The notes below the pieces were generated by a model, which made no database searches, was not told the origin of the DNA, and saw nothing but the letters and a program-made list of their open reading frames with translations. Below are positions 19,153-29,662 of a stretch of DNA of 41,536 nucleotides, piece after piece. Numbering within the stretch: the stretch's first letter is position 1; each line of letters starts with the position of its first letter. The DNA lies in contig NZ_QLTA01000046.1 of assembly GCF_003269065.1 (NCBI RefSeq), positions 1-41,536 on the forward strand. The letters are read 5' to 3'. The translations under genes and the position numbers were made by a program. Origin of the DNA: Paracidovorax anthurii (lineage in GTDB: Bacteria; Pseudomonadota; Gammaproteobacteria; Burkholderiales; Burkholderiaceae_C).

Positions 19153-20049
19153 ATGTTGGTATCGCGTGGTCTTGTGGCTTGGAGTTCGGTGGCGTTGGCG
19201 GCCTTGGTGCTGGCCGGCTGCGGAACCCGCGTCAACAGGGCTCCGGTGGAGGATCGCGGCACGGCCGCCTCGTCTTCCTCGTCCATGTCTTCCCAGGCCG
19301 GCGTGGTCGTCGGCGCTCCCTTGAAGCCCCTGCCTGGTGCGGAAAACGCCGGCAAGCCGGGCTACTACACCGTAAAGCCGGGCGACACGCTGATCCGCAT
19401 CGGCCTGGAGTCCGGGCAGAGCTGGAAGGACGTCGCCCGCTGGAACAACCTTGAGAACCCCAACCTCATCGAGGTGGGGCAGGTTCTGCGGGTCGTGTCT
19501 CCAGGCGCCACGCCGCCTTCCGCGGCGGTGGCCTCCGATACCGGCGTGGTCACCCGCCCGGTGGCTGCGGCCTCCATCACGCCCGCCCCCGCGCCGTCCG
19601 CCAGCACGCCGCGCAGCGGCGCGTCCGCTGCTCCGGCGGCTGCGGCACCTGCTCCCGCCCCGGCATCAGCGGGTGGCGAAGATGACATGGCCTTCATCTG
19701 GCCCGCATCCGGTCCCCTCATCGCGGGCTTCGACGAAGCCCGCAACAAGGGCTACGACATCAGCGGCAAGGCCGGTGACCCCATCCTGGCAGCCGCCGAC
19801 GGCCGCGTCGTCTATGCCGGCGCAGGCCTTCGCGGGTACGGCAATCTGGTGATCCTGAAGCACAACAACACCTACCTCACGGCCTATGCCCACAACCAGA
19901 CCCTGCTGGTGAAAGAGGACCAGACCGTGCGCCGCGGGCAGAAGATCGCGGAGATGGGCAGCTCCGACACCGATCGCGTGAAGACGCATTTCGAAATCCG
20001 CCGCAACGGCAAGCCCGTGGACCCGGCGCGCTACCTGTCCGCGCGTTGA
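19153..20049 (+). CDS. nlpD: NlpD-type lipoprotein, LysM plus degenerate LytM domain
   Basis: NlpD is an envelope lipoprotein that activates cell-wall amidases during daughter-cell separation. The 298-residue precursor has a lipobox LVLAGC with C23 as anchor. A LysM peptidoglycan-binding domain (71-115, YYTVKPGDTLIRIG...LIEVGQVLRV) is followed by a Pro/Ala linker and a C-terminal M23/LytM domain (about 185-295). Zinc ligands are missing: the first motif reads NKGYDISG and the last THFEIR, as in non-enzymatic activators. The start at 19153 is preferred to a TTG at 19147 because AAGGA is properly spaced. In many relatives rpoS follows and has a promoter inside nlpD; here rluD follows directly. 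Confidence 0.93.
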   Translation: MLVSRGLVAWSSVALAALVLAGCGTRVNRAPVEDRGTAASSSSSMSSQAGVVVGAPLKPLPGAENAGKPGYYTVKPGDTLIRIGLESGQSWKDVARWNNLENPNLIEVGQVLRVVSPGATPPSAAVASDTGVVTRPVAAASITPAPAPSASTPRSGASAAPAAAAPAPAPASAGGEDDMAFIWPASGPLIAGFDEARNKGYDISGKAGDPILAAADGRVVYAGAGLRGYGNLVILKHNNTYLTAYAHNQTLLVKEDQTVRRGQKIAEMGSSDTDRVKTHFEIRRNGKPVDPARYLSAR

Positions 20050-21077
20050 CCTCCCGGCACGTCCCCCGCGGTGGCGGCGAGGAAGGGCTGCTTCCCGGGG
20101 TAGCGGCTGCCGACGAGCCGGGGGACGTGGAGGGCATCGACGCCGCCGAAACCCGCGTCGTGCGCGTGCCTGCGCGGCAGCACGGCATGCGGCTCGACAA
20201 GGCCCTGGCCGAGCTGGTGCCTGAGTTTTCGCGCAGCTACCTCCAGCAACTGCTGGGCGAGGCGGGGGTCCTCGTCAACGGACGCGTGGCGGCCAAGCCT
20301 TCGGCCCGTGTGCAGGCGGGCGATGAGCTGGCCGTGGAGCTCAAGCCGACGCCGCAAAGCCAGGCATTCCGCCCGGAGACCATGGCGCTGGACGTGGTGC
20401 ATGAAGACGATCACCTGCTGGTCGTGAACAAGCCGGCCGGGCTGGTCGTGCATCCCGCGCCCGGCAATTGGAGCGGCACCTTGCTGAACGGGCTTCTCGG
20501 GCGGGATCCCAGGGCCATGGCCGTTCCCCGGGCGGGCATCGTGCACCGGCTCGACAAGGACACCAGCGGACTCATGGTCGTGGCGCGCGAGCGCGCCGTC
20601 ATGGACGCTCTGGTGAAGATGATCGCCGCGCGCGACGTCAGCCGTCAGTACCTGGCCCTTGGCCTCGGGGCCTGGACGGGGCCGGCGGAGCGCACTGTGG
20701 AAGAGCCCATCGGCCGCGATCCGCGCAATCGCCTTCGCATGGCGGTCGTCGACCTTGCGGCGCATTCCGGCAAGCCGGCCCGTACCGACATTGCCCTGCT
20801 GGACGGGGGCGGCGAGGGGTGCCTCGTGCATTGCACCCTTCACACCGGGCGGACGCACCAGATCCGCGTGCACATGGCGTGGCTGCGGCATCCGCTCGTT
20901 TCGGATGCGCTTTATGGGGGCGAGCCTGCTGCCGGCATGCGGCGGCAGGCCCTGCATGCCTATCGCCTGGCGTTCACGCACCCGGTCACCGGGGCGGATC
21001 TGGTCTTCCGTGCGCCCCTGCCACCCGACATGGCCGCGGCGCTCGATCTCTGGGGGCTACGGTACAATCCCGCCTGA
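20046..21077 (+). CDS. rluD: 23S rRNA pseudouridine synthase RluD
   Basis: RluD converts uridines 1911, 1915 and 1917 (E. coli numbering) of 23S rRNA helix 69 to pseudouridine during late 50S assembly. The 343-residue protein has an N-terminal S4 RNA-binding domain (GMRLDKALAELVPEFSRSYLQQLL) and a catalytic domain with HRLDKDTSGLMVVAR, whose aspartate is the nucleophile. HTGRTHQIRVHMAW and the closing motif DALYGG are also typical. The start is taken as TTG at 20046, overlapping the nlpD stop (TTGA); the first 35 residues are poorly conserved in type, so a later GTG near 20127 is possible. Translational coupling to nlpD is likely. Confidence 0.94.
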   Translation: MTSRHVPRGGGEEGLLPGVAAADEPGDVEGIDAAETRVVRVPARQHGMRLDKALAELVPEFSRSYLQQLLGEAGVLVNGRVAAKPSARVQAGDELAVELKPTPQSQAFRPETMALDVVHEDDHLLVVNKPAGLVVHPAPGNWSGTLLNGLLGRDPRAMAVPRAGIVHRLDKDTSGLMVVARERAVMDALVKMIAARDVSRQYLALGLGAWTGPAERTVEEPIGRDPRNRLRMAVVDLAAHSGKPARTDIALLDGGGEGCLVHCTLHTGRTHQIRVHMAWLRHPLVSDALYGGEPAAGMRRQALHAYRLAFTHPVTGADLVFRAPLPPDMAAALDLWGLRYNPA

Positions 21078-21229
21078 TGGGCCCAGAGCCCCCGGGCTAC
21101 CTTCATGCCCTTCCATGCAGGCCAAGCGCGCCGTCCGGCGATGGGCGCTCCTCCAGCCGCCAGCCTCCCGCTTCCCAATGTGCACGGTGCCCCCGCAGAG
21201 TCGGCGCCTCTCTCCGCGATCGTTGAACC

Positions 21230-21976
21230 ATGAATACGGTGGATGCCAAACGGGTCCTCGAAACCGCGCTGATCTGTGCGCCGCAGTCCACGACGTTGCG
21301 GGAGTTGCGCACGCTCTTCAATGACGCGCTGGGTTCCGACACCATCAAGCAGCTTCTGCTAGATCTGCAGCAGGAGTGGGCTTCGCGCGGGGTAGAGCTG
21401 GTGCAGGTGGCCTCCGGCTGGCGGTTCCAGAGCCGACCCGAGATGCGCGAGTTCCTCGACCGGCTGCACCCCGAGAAGCCGCCGCGCTACACCCGTGCGA
21501 CCATGGAGACCCTGGCGATCATTGCGTACCGCCAACCCGTGACGCGGGGCGACATCGAGGACATCCGTGGTGTGACCGTGAACAGCCTGATCCTCAAGCA
21601 GCTGGAAGACCGGGGGTGGGTGGAGGTCATCGGGCACCGCGAGACCGTGGGGCGCCCGGCCTTGTTCGCCACGACCCGCCAGTTCCTTGATGACCTGGGA
21701 TTGAAATCCCTGGACGAACTGCCGATGCTGGAGAGTCCCGCCGTGCAGGCCAGTGTGCTTGAGGCCCTTGATGCCGGTGTGGTCGGGGCTTCGGCTCGGG
21801 AGGAGAGCTCGGCTGAGGCTGTCGGGCCCATGGAGCCTGGTTCCGGGGAGGCCGATGCGGTACCCGTGCCAGAGGTGGACGCTCACCACGAAAATTTGAC
21901 CGCTGATAGCGAATCCGGGAGGGAGGATGCGTCCCGGCGCACCGGACCATCGGACGTCTCCGAAAGCATGCCATGA
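21230..21976 (+). CDS. scpB: Chromosome segregation and condensation protein ScpB
   Basis: ScpB joins ScpA and SMC in the condensin complex that organises the nucleoid. The 248-residue protein has the two winged-helix domains of the family: [23 protein letters not shown] at the start and [32 protein letters not shown] followed by [28 protein letters not shown] in the middle. The last 70 residues are acidic, low-complexity and probably disordered. scpA is not adjacent, although it often is in other phyla. The 152-base gap after rluD holds no gene that I can support. The stop overlaps rluB by four bases (ATGA), the usual scpB-rluB coupling. Confidence 0.93.
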   Translation: MNTVDAKRVLETALICAPQSTTLRELRTLFNDALGSDTIKQLLLDLQQEWASRGVELVQVASGWRFQSRPEMREFLDRLHPEKPPRYTRATMETLAIIAYRQPVTRGDIEDIRGVTVNSLILKQLEDRGWVEVIGHRETVGRPALFATTRQFLDDLGLKSLDELPMLESPAVQASVLEALDAGVVGASAREESSAEAVGPMEPGSGEADAVPVPEVDAHHENLTADSESGREDASRRTGPSDVSESMP

Positions 21977-23403
21977 ACGAATCTCTGCCAGACAATGCCG
22001 AACTCCACGCCTCGCCCGAGCCCGTGGAGAACCATCCCGACACTGCGAAAAAGACCGCGCGGCGGACTCCTCGCAAGCGCGTGCCCCCCGCGGAGCCTGG
22101 TCTCCCGATGCCCCAGGCCGTCGATGGCGGCGCGGCTGCATCGTCTCCCGACGCTCCCGCGGCAGAGGAGGGCGTGTTGGAGTCGTCGGCCGAGGTCGCT
22201 CTGGATGGAGTGCCCCAGGCGCGGCCCGATTCGCCGGCGCGTGGCCGCCAGGGCAGGACGCCCCCTTCGAAGAAGGCTGCCGGGTTCGACGGCTATCGTT
22301 TCGACGACGTGGTCTCCGGACAACTGGACGAAGATGACGCACGGACCGACGTGGCGCCGGCGAAGCGGGTTTTGCCGCCCCAGGTGGAAATGCCCAAGCT
22401 GCACAAGGTCCTTGCGCAGGCGGGGCTGGGTTCCCGGTTGGAGATGGAGCAGCTCATCCTCGAAGGGCGCATTTCCGTGAACAACGAGCCTGCCCATATC
22501 GGGCAGCGCGTCCAGTATGGGGACCAGGTCAAGGTCAATGGGCGACCCATCCGTTATCGCATCGATCCACCGCCTGCGCGTGTCATCGCGTACCACAAGC
22601 CCGTCGGCGAAGTGGTGACGCACGACGACCCCCAGAATCGTCCTACCGTCTTCCGCAAGTTGCCGCGCCTGGCACACGGGAAATGGCAGTCCGTCGGGCG
22701 GCTGGACCTCAACACGGAAGGGCTGCTGCTCTTCACGAGTGCGGGGGAACTGGCCAACAAGCTCATGCATCCCCGTTTCGGGCTGGAGCGTGAATACGCG
22801 GTGCGCGTGCTCGGCGCCTTGAGCAACGAGGAAAAGCAGCGCCTGCTGGAAGGCGTGAAGCTCGATGACGGCATGGCGGCTTTTGGTTCGATCGAAGACG
22901 GGGGCGGCGAGGGGTCGAATTGCTGGTACCGGGTCACCATCTCCGAAGGGCGCAATCGCGAGGTGCGGCGCATGTTCGAGGCGGTGGGCCATGCGGTGAG
23001 CCGCCTGATCCGCATCCGCTATGGCTCCATGATGCTTCCGCGCGGACTCAAGCGTGGTGCATGGCTGGAGCTGGACGAACGCGACATCCGTGCGCTGATG
23101 CAGGCTGCCGGAGCGGACGTGGCGAGCCCGAATGGTGCTGCGCCTTCGGGTGATCGCAGGGGGGGCGTACGCAAAGGGGGTGCTCGCGGTCGTGACGCCG
23201 GGGGGGGGCAGCCGCGCAACGCCGCAGGTGGCGGTGTGGGCTATGGCAGTGGCCCGGTCGCCGATCGCGGCAAGCGGTCCGCTTCCGCTGAGCCCGATCC
23301 CATGAAGACCTCGGTGGGCTACATCGGAAGCGACAGCCTTTCGCGCTATCGGCAGGACCAGAAGCAGAAGCGCAAGAACTTCACGCGCCGTGGCGGGCGG
23401 TGA
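21973..23403 (+). CDS. rluB: 23S rRNA pseudouridine synthase RluB, with long flanking extensions
   Basis: RluB makes pseudouridine 2605 (E. coli numbering) in 23S rRNA. The 476-residue protein is much longer than the 291 of E. coli. Residues 1-135 are a charged, low-complexity leader ([11 protein letters not shown]). An S4 domain ([35 protein letters not shown]) follows. The catalytic domain has [14 protein letters not shown] with the nucleophilic aspartate, and [17 protein letters not shown]. The last 100 residues are Gly/Arg-rich with RGG-like repeats ending [11 protein letters not shown], likely to bind RNA. The start overlaps scpB (ATGA). Extensions at both ends are common in beta-proteobacterial RluB, so they are not necessarily unusual. 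Confidence 0.94.
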   Translation: MNESLPDNAELHASPEPVENHPDTAKKTARRTPRKRVPPAEPGLPMPQAVDGGAAASSPDAPAAEEGVLESSAEVALDGVPQARPDSPARGRQGRTPPSKKAAGFDGYRFDDVVSGQLDEDDARTDVAPAKRVLPPQVEMPKLHKVLAQAGLGSRLEMEQLILEGRISVNNEPAHIGQRVQYGDQVKVNGRPIRYRIDPPPARVIAYHKPVGEVVTHDDPQNRPTVFRKLPRLAHGKWQSVGRLDLNTEGLLLFTSAGELANKLMHPRFGLEREYAVRVLGALSNEEKQRLLEGVKLDDGMAAFGSIEDGGGEGSNCWYRVTISEGRNREVRRMFEAVGHAVSRLIRIRYGSMMLPRGLKRGAWLELDERDIRALMQAAGADVASPNGAAPSGDRRGGVRKGGARGRDAGGGQPRNAAGGGVGYGSGPVADRGKRSASAEPDPMKTSVGYIGSDSLSRYRQDQKQKRKNFTRRGGR

Positions 23404-23419
23404 CTGCAACAACGTGCTG

Positions 23420-23448
23420 GTTTGTGGATAAGCCTGGCCGATTAGAAT
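23420..23448 (+). promoter_or_regulatory. Candidate ndk promoter
   Basis: TAGAAT (23443-23448) lies 53 bases before the ndk start, with GTTTGT (23420-23425) 17 bases upstream as a poor -35. The region 23404-23500 is the first non-coding gap after rluB, so a new transcript beginning here is reasonable. Confidence 0.4.
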
Positions 23449-23500
23449 CGAGGGCTTTGTCCGCATGACAAAAATCTTTCTCACCATCAAGGAAAACACC

Positions 23501-23926
<426 letters not shown>

Positions 23927-23935
23927 TCTTTCAGC

Positions 23936-23952
23936 CGCCGCGTTGCGCGGCG
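23936..23952 (+). terminator. Short GC hairpin after ndk
   Basis: CGCCGCG (23936-23942) pairs with CGCGGCG (23946-23952) over a TTG loop, ten bases beyond the ndk stop. No U-tract follows, so it may attenuate rather than end transcription into rlmN. Confidence 0.35.
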
Positions 23953-24009
23953 CGGGATTCTCTGCCCGTGCCGCGCATCCGCTCAACAGCGGCAAGCGTG
24001 GCAGCCCTC

Positions 24010-25137
24010 ATGCCGATGACCACGAACCTCCTCGATTTCGAACTGGATGGGCTCGCTGCATTCTGCGAGCAACTGGGGGAAAAGCGTTTCCGCGCAACGC
24101 AGTTGTTCCGCTGGATCCACCAGCGCGGCGCCAGTGATTTTGCGCAGATGAGCGATCTCGCAAAATCGCTGCGTGAGAAGCTCAAGGGGTGTGCGAACGT
24201 GGTGGGCTTGCCGGTCATCAGCGAGCACGTTTCTTCCGACGGAACCGTCAAGTGGCTCTTTGACGTGGGGGATGGCAATGCCGTGGAAGCGGTGTTCATT
24301 CCCGAGGATGACCGGGGCACCCTGTGCATCTCCTCCCAGGCCGGGTGCGCTGTCGGCTGCCGTTTCTGCTCCACCGGACACCAGGGTTTCAGCCGGAACC
24401 TGTCCAGCGGAGAAATCGTCGCGCAGCTCTGGTTTGCCGAACACGCCTTGCGCTCCCGCATGGGTACCGAAGAGCGGGTCATCTCCAATGTGGTGATGAT
24501 GGGCATGGGGGAGCCGCTTCAGAATTATTCCGCGCTGGTGCCTGCGCTCCGCACCATGCTCGATGACCATGGTTATGGCCTGTCGCGCAGGCGGGTCACC
24601 GTATCGACTTCCGGTGTCGTGCCCATGATGGACCGGTTGTCCCAGGATTGTCCTGTGGCGCTTGCCGTCTCGCTGCATGCGCCCGGCGACGCGCTCAGGG
24701 ACCAGTTGGTTCCCCTCAATCGAAAGTATCCGTTGCAGGAGTTGCTGGGCGCTTGTGCCCGGTATCTCGACCATGCTCCCAGGGACTTCATCACGTTCGA
24801 GTATTGCATGCTCGATGGCGTCAACGATCAGCCTGAGCATGCCCGGCAATTGATCGAACTCGTGCGCCCTCGGGGTGCGGAGGGCGTGCGTTGCAAGTTC
24901 AATCTGATTCCCTTCAATCCTTTTCCGGCCTCCGGGCTGGTGCGTTCCACCCCTCAGCAGGTTGCGGTTTTCGCAAAGCTGTTGAGCGATGCGGGTATTG
25001 TCACGACTGTGCGCAAAACTCGCGGTGATGACATCGATGCGGCGTGCGGGCAACTCGCAGGCGATGTGAAGGACCGCACCAAGGCGGCTGAACGCATGGC
25101 CAAGCAGCGCACCATCGTACTCAAACCGGTGGCCTAG
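24010..25137 (+). CDS. rlmN: Dual-specificity 23S rRNA/tRNA adenine C2-methyltransferase RlmN
   Basis: RlmN is a radical-SAM enzyme that methylates A2503 of 23S rRNA and A37 of some tRNAs, supporting translation fidelity. The protein of about 375 residues has the 4Fe-4S motif C-x3-C-x2-C in [13 protein letters not shown]. The N-terminal accessory domain has [24 protein letters not shown] and [10 protein letters not shown] contact SAM. The C-terminal [11 protein letters not shown] carries the cysteine that takes part in methyl transfer. The start is uncertain: ATG 24010 ([14 protein letters not shown]) and ATG 24016 are equally plausible, and a GTG at 23968 is less so. There is no strong ribosome site. 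pilW follows after 29 bases. Confidence 0.95.
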   Translation: MPMTTNLLDFELDGLAAFCEQLGEKRFRATQLFRWIHQRGASDFAQMSDLAKSLREKLKGCANVVGLPVISEHVSSDGTVKWLFDVGDGNAVEAVFIPEDDRGTLCISSQAGCAVGCRFCSTGHQGFSRNLSSGEIVAQLWFAEHALRSRMGTEERVISNVVMMGMGEPLQNYSALVPALRTMLDDHGYGLSRRRVTVSTSGVVPMMDRLSQDCPVALAVSLHAPGDALRDQLVPLNRKYPLQELLGACARYLDHAPRDFITFEYCMLDGVNDQPEHARQLIELVRPRGAEGVRCKFNLIPFNPFPASGLVRSTPQQVAVFAKLLSDAGIVTTVRKTRGDDIDAACGQLAGDVKDRTKAAERMAKQRTIVLKPVA

Positions 25138-25166
25138 TGCGCCGCTTGCCGTTCAGGAGGCTTTAG

Positions 25167-26006
25167 ATGACGGAACCTCGCCCGCTTTTTCGGCATATCG
25201 CCCGCACCATGCTGGTGGTCTGTGGCGTGCTTTCCTTGATGGCGGCTCTTGGTGGGTGCGCTACGCAAGCGGGTGCGGGAGCCACCAGTGGGACAAGCAT
25301 TGCTGAGGCAGACCTCTCTCCCGATGCCGCGGACTTGCGCCGTCGCGCCCGCATCAGGCTGGAGTTGGCAGCCAACTATCTGGAAATGGGGCAGACGACC
25401 GTTGCGCTGGACGAGGTGAGGCAAGCCATTGCCACGGATCCTTCATACGGCGATGCCCATAACTTGCGTGGCCTTGTTCACATGCGCATGGGTGATTTGC
25501 CCGCGGCCGAAGAGAGTTTCCGGCGAGCCATGGCCATCAATCCATCGGAGCCTTACCTGCTGCACAACTATGGCTGGTTGCGTTGTCAGCAGCAGAACTA
25601 TGCCGAGGCGAACCAATACTTCGAGCGGGCCCTTGCCAGCCCCACGTACACCGCGCGATCGAAAACCTTGATGACGCAGGGCTTGTGCCAGGAGCGGGCA
25701 GGCCAGGCGGCTGAGGCCGAGAAGACGTTGGCCAGGGCCTACGAGTTGGATGCCGGTAATCCTGTGGTGGGCTACAACCTGGCCTCGCTGGCTTTCCGTC
25801 GCGGGGATCTTCAGCGTGCTCAGTTCTACAGCCGGCGCTTGAACAACAGTGATCTGGCCAATGCTGAATCCCTTTGGCTGGGCATCAAGATAGAGCGTGC
25901 CCTGGGCAGTGCTGCAGGGATGCGACAGTTGGGTGAGCAGTTGCGCAAGCGCTTTCCTGATGCCAAGGAAGTGTTGGCCTTTGACCGAGGGGCGTTCAAT
26001 GAGTGA
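25167..26006 (+). CDS. pilW: Type IV pilus biogenesis/stability lipoprotein PilW (PilF)
   Basis: PilW/PilF is an outer-membrane lipoprotein that helps the PilQ secretin assemble, so it serves type IV pilus function. The 279-residue precursor has a signal peptide with lipobox AALGGC and C31 as anchor. About six TPR helices follow: RIRLELAANYLEMGQTTVALDEVRQAIATDPS, GDAHNLRGLVHMRMGDLPAAEESFRRAMAINPS and later units. A good AGGAGG lies seven bases before the ATG. The last eight bases overlap the next gene (rodZ), as in the conserved gene order. Motifs above are read directly; the role is from the family. Confidence 0.92.
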   Translation: MTEPRPLFRHIARTMLVVCGVLSLMAALGGCATQAGAGATSGTSIAEADLSPDAADLRRRARIRLELAANYLEMGQTTVALDEVRQAIATDPSYGDAHNLRGLVHMRMGDLPAAEESFRRAMAINPSEPYLLHNYGWLRCQQQNYAEANQYFERALASPTYTARSKTLMTQGLCQERAGQAAEAEKTLARAYELDAGNPVVGYNLASLAFRRGDLQRAQFYSRRLNNSDLANAESLWLGIKIERALGSAAGMRQLGEQLRKRFPDAKEVLAFDRGAFNE

Positions 26007-26952
26007 TCCGGTAGCGCAGGGTGCGCAAACCGTCGATGCGGATATGGAAAGGGTGCTGGCAGACGCCGCTGCGGCGGGGAATATGCTGCGCCATGGGCGC
26101 GAGCACGCCGGTGTTCACGTGGCTGCGCTGGCGGTTGCTCTCAAGGTGCCAGTGCACAAACTCGAAGCGCTCGAGGCAGGCCAACTCGGAGGGTTTCCCG
26201 ATGCGGTCTTCGTGCGTGCCCTGGCGTCCAGTGTGTGCCGGACGTTGAAGATCGATCCGGCTCCCGTACTGGCACTGCTGCCGCAGAATCAGGTGCCCAG
26301 GCTTTCCTCGCATGAAGGCATCAATGCCTCGTTCAAGCCGGGTTCTACCAAACTCGTCTCGTCCTCCGCTGCGCCAGGCTCTCGCAAGGCAGCGTTCGCT
26401 GTCGTTTTGCTGTTGCTGGCGGCAGTGGCGCTCGTCTTCGTTCCAAGGGATTGGTTGGATCGCCTGTCGAGCCCGTCTTCTTCGGCCGTGAGTACTCCCG
26501 TGCACAGCGATTCGGCGGGGTTGTCGCCGCAGCAAGATTCAGCATCTGGCCCCGCTGTGACTGGTACGACGGTTTCGGAGTCGATAGCCCTGAGGCCGGA
26601 GTCCACCATCACCAGTGCGGGGGCTTCTGTGCCAGTGGCGGCGATTGCCAGTGCCGCCATGGCGTCTGCCCCCACAGAATCTTCGTTAACAGCCGCCTCG
26701 GCGAACGAAGAAGCCCAAGCGCTGCTGGTGATTCGCGCCAAAGGCGAATCATGGGTGCAGGTTCGGAGCGCAGGGGGCGCCACGGTATTGCAACGGGTTC
26801 TTGGCAGTGGTGAAAGTGTTTCCATTCCTGGTGCGCCGCCTTGGTCCGTGGTCGTCGGCAAGGCGGATGCAACCGAGGTGCTGGTGCGTGGCAAGTCCAT
26901 GGATCTGGCTGCCATCGCCCGCGAAAATGTCGCACGGTTCGAGGTGAAATAG
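25999..26952 (+). CDS. rodZ: RodZ-like cytoskeletal membrane protein
   Basis: RodZ links the MreB cytoskeleton to the elongation machinery and sets rod shape. The 317-residue protein has an N-terminal Cro-type helix-turn-helix (about 22-95, [34 protein letters not shown]), a single membrane helix (131-149, [18 protein letters not shown]) and a periplasmic Ser/Ala/Thr-rich linker. A C-terminal DUF4115 domain ends it ([33 protein letters not shown]). It starts inside the last codons of pilW and shares a base with the ispG start, so three genes are translationally linked. The sequence is divergent from E. coli RodZ, but architecture and position agree. Confidence 0.9.
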   Translation: MSDPVAQGAQTVDADMERVLADAAAAGNMLRHGREHAGVHVAALAVALKVPVHKLEALEAGQLGGFPDAVFVRALASSVCRTLKIDPAPVLALLPQNQVPRLSSHEGINASFKPGSTKLVSSSAAPGSRKAAFAVVLLLLAAVALVFVPRDWLDRLSSPSSSAVSTPVHSDSAGLSPQQDSASGPAVTGTTVSESIALRPESTITSAGASVPVAAIASAAMASAPTESSLTAASANEEAQALLVIRAKGESWVQVRSAGGATVLQRVLGSGESVSIPGAPPWSVVVGKADATEVLVRGKSMDLAAIARENVARFEVK

Positions 26953-28232
26953 TGTCCAAAGCCATCAATGCTGACTCCCCTGTCGAGATGGCCGTGCCGA
27001 GACCACGGCGCTCTCGCCAGGCCCGTGTCGTATGGGGTAACCGGGTTGTGACTGTCGGGGGCGATGCGCCAGTGCGCGTTCAGTCCATGACCAACACTGA
27101 CACGGTGGATGCAATCGCCACTGCGATCCAGGTGAAGGAACTGGCGCAGGCCGGCTCCGAGTTCGTACGCATCACTGTCAATACTCCCGAGGCAGCCGCG
27201 GCGGTTCCCTATATCCGGGAGCAGTTGGACCGCATGGGTGAAACAGTGCCCCTTGTGGGGGACTTTCATTACAACGGCCATCGCTTGTTGACTGAGTTTC
27301 CCGATTGCGCGCAGGCCTTGTCGAAGTACCGCATCAATCCGGGCAACGTCGGCAAAGGCGACAAGCGCGATCGCCAGTTCGGGCAGATGATCGAAGCCGC
27401 CATGCGCTGGAACAAGGCTGTGCGCATCGGTGTGAACTGGGGCAGTCTCGACCAAGAGCTTCTGGCGAGTTTGATGGATACCAACAGCCGCCGTGCCGTT
27501 CCTTGGGATGCGCGTCAGGTCATGTATGAGGCCCTGATCACTTCGGCCATCGAATCGGCGCAGCGGGCCGAGGCCATGGGGCTGGATGGCAACCAGATCA
27601 TCCTGTCGTGCAAGGTCAGTGGCGTGCAGGACCTCATCTCCGTATACCGTGAATTGGCTAAGCGCTGCGACTACGCACTTCATCTCGGGTTGACCGAGGC
27701 AGGTATGGGGACAAAAGGCACAGTGGCCTCTGCAGCCGCATTGTCCATTCTTCTGCAAGAGGGCATTGGCGACACGATCCGGGTGTCCTTGACGCCGCAG
27801 CCTGGAGAGGCGCGGACGCAAGAAGTGGTCGTTGCCTCCGAAATATTGCAGGCCTTGGGGTTGCGCATTTTTGTTCCGAGCGTTACGGCGTGCCCGGGCT
27901 GCGGGCGTACCACGAGCACGACTTTCCAGGAACTGGCCAAGCAGATCGATGACTTTCTGCGGGCACAAATGCCTTTATGGCGTACGCGCTATCCCGGTGT
28001 CGAGAAAATCAAGGTCGCAGTGATGGGGTGCATCGTCAACGGCCCGGGTGAAAGCAAGCATGCCGATATCGGCATCAGCCTGCCTGGCACGGGCGAGGCG
28101 CCCTCTGCCCCCGTGTTCATCGACGGCGAGAAAGCAATGACCTTGCGTGGAGACCACATTGCGCAGGAGTTTCAACAGGTCGTCGAGGACTACATTTCCC
28201 GCCGCTTCAGCAGCACTGCTGCGGCGCTCTGA
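26952..28232 (+). CDS. ispG: (E)-4-hydroxy-3-methylbut-2-enyl-diphosphate synthase IspG
   Basis: IspG is a 4Fe-4S enzyme that performs the sixth step of the methylerythritol phosphate pathway, turning MEcPP into HMBPP for isoprenoid synthesis. The 426-residue protein has the N-terminal barrel ([24 protein letters not shown]) and the C-terminal cluster-binding domain with CPGCGRTT and [11 protein letters not shown]. The start is GTG at 26952, sharing a base with the rodZ stop (TAGTG) and preceded by GAGGTG. An ATG at 26988 (MAVPRPRRS) is the alternative. A 72-base gap to hisS is the first break after rlmN. The insert around residues 250-330 is normal for this proteobacterial class. Confidence 0.97.
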   Translation: MSKAINADSPVEMAVPRPRRSRQARVVWGNRVVTVGGDAPVRVQSMTNTDTVDAIATAIQVKELAQAGSEFVRITVNTPEAAAAVPYIREQLDRMGETVPLVGDFHYNGHRLLTEFPDCAQALSKYRINPGNVGKGDKRDRQFGQMIEAAMRWNKAVRIGVNWGSLDQELLASLMDTNSRRAVPWDARQVMYEALITSAIESAQRAEAMGLDGNQIILSCKVSGVQDLISVYRELAKRCDYALHLGLTEAGMGTKGTVASAAALSILLQEGIGDTIRVSLTPQPGEARTQEVVVASEILQALGLRIFVPSVTACPGCGRTTSTTFQELAKQIDDFLRAQMPLWRTRYPGVEKIKVAVMGCIVNGPGESKHADIGISLPGTGEAPSAPVFIDGEKAMTLRGDHIAQEFQQVVEDYISRRFSSTAAAL

Positions 28233-28304
28233 TCCTGCCTCCATTGGCTTGGGCCCGGGTATAAGGCGCACCGGGCATCGGTTCTTTCTTTTCTTTCCAT
28301 ATCC

Positions 28305-29642
28305 GTGAGCACCTTTCAAACCAATTCTCCCGTGCCGGCCAAGCCCGGAAAGCTCGTGGCCGTCAAAGGCATGAACGACATCCTGCCACCCGACTCCTCG
28401 CGCTGGGAGTGGTTCGAGGAAAAGGTGCGAGTGCTGATGGGGCGGTATGCCTATCGCAATGTGCGCACGCCAGTCCTTGAGCACACTGCGCTTTTCGTGC
28501 GGGGAATCGGAGAAGTGACGGACATCGTCGAGAAGGAGATGTACTCCTTTCACGATCGATCCGACAAATACGGTGATAACGACCATCTTGCGTTGCGCCC
28601 CGAGAACACGGCAGGCGTCGTGCGTGCAGTGATCGAACACAACATGCTCTACGACGGAGCCAAGCGCCTCTGGTACACGGGCCCGATGTTCCGGCGCGAG
28701 AAACCTCAGCGAGGAAGATTCCGGCAGTTCCATCAGGTGGGAGCGGAAGCGCTGGGCTTTGCGGGGCCCGATGTAGACGCTGAACTCATATTGCTTGCCG
28801 ATGCACTCTGGAAGTCCATCGGGCTGACGGACGTGCGTCTTGAACTCAACAGCCTGGGACAGCCGGCCGAGCGTGCAAGGCATCGGGAGCAGCTCATCGC
28901 CCATTTCGAACAGCATGTCGATGTGTTGGATGAAGATGCCAAGCGCCGGCTCTACACCAATCCTTTGCGCATTCTCGATACGAAGAATCCGGTGATGAAG
29001 TCCGTGGTGGAGTCTGCGCCGCGACTCATGGACTTTCTGGGTGAGCAATCCATGGCCCATCTCCAGGGATTGCGGGCCATTCTCGATGCCAATGGCATAC
29101 CCTACACCATCAATCCACGCTTGGTGCGAGGGCTTGACTACTACAACCTGACGGTGTTCGAGTTCGTTACGGATCGTCTGGGCGCCCAGGGTACCGTGTG
29201 TGCTGGCGGTCGCTACGACGATCTGATTGCGCAAGTGGGTGGAAAGTCTGCGCCTGCGGTGGGGTGGGCCATTGGTGTGGAGCGGGTGTTGGAGCTTCTG
29301 AAGGAGCAGGGCGCACAGATTCCGACGGCCTCTCCAGATGTCTATGCGGTCGTGCCGGATGCCACCGCCATGCCGGTTGTGCTGAGAACCTTGCGCCAAC
29401 TGAGGGAGGCGGGTGTCCAAGTGCAGATGCATGCCGCAGGTGCTGATGGGCTGGGGAGCTTCAAATCACAATTCAAGCGTGCAGATGCCAGCGGGGCGAT
29501 GTATGCACTTATCTTTGGTGCGGATGAGCTGGCACGTGGCGCTGTCACGCTGAAGCCTCTGCGTGAACCGGGCGGGGAGCAGGTCGAGCGCCGGCTCGAT
29601 GAGGTGCTCGTCTGGGCGCCCACCCTACAATCCCCCCGCTAA
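28305..29642 (+). CDS. hisS: Histidyl-tRNA synthetase
   Basis: HisS charges tRNA-His. The 445-residue class II synthetase has [18 protein letters not shown] at the front. Motif 2 is [23 protein letters not shown]. The histidine-specific signature is [15 protein letters not shown], and motif 3 lies in [20 protein letters not shown]-terminal anticodon-binding domain follows (about 345-440). The start is a GTG at 28305 with no clear ribosome site; the first 17 residues ([15 protein letters not shown]) are not conserved in type, so start precision is moderate. yfgM follows after 20 bases, as in many proteobacteria. Confidence 0.97.
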   Translation: MSTFQTNSPVPAKPGKLVAVKGMNDILPPDSSRWEWFEEKVRVLMGRYAYRNVRTPVLEHTALFVRGIGEVTDIVEKEMYSFHDRSDKYGDNDHLALRPENTAGVVRAVIEHNMLYDGAKRLWYTGPMFRREKPQRGRFRQFHQVGAEALGFAGPDVDAELILLADALWKSIGLTDVRLELNSLGQPAERARHREQLIAHFEQHVDVLDEDAKRRLYTNPLRILDTKNPVMKSVVESAPRLMDFLGEQSMAHLQGLRAILDANGIPYTINPRLVRGLDYYNLTVFEFVTDRLGAQGTVCAGGRYDDLIAQVGGKSAPAVGWAIGVERVLELLKEQGAQIPTASPDVYAVVPDATAMPVVLRTLRQLREAGVQVQMHAAGADGLGSFKSQFKRADASGAMYALIFGADELARGAVTLKPLREPGGEQVERRLDEVLVWAPTLQSPR

Positions 29643-29662
29643 TTCTGTCGCAATCTTTTTCC

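Noticed and set aside
21060-21070. TACAAT at the rluD end as a promoter of scpB
   Set aside because: It lies more than 160 bases from the start, has no -35 element and falls in coding sequence.
23465-23500. Upstream in-frame ATG adding 12 residues to Ndk
   Set aside because: It has no ribosome binding site, while AAGGA is well placed for ATG 23501, and Ndk proteins begin MAIERT.
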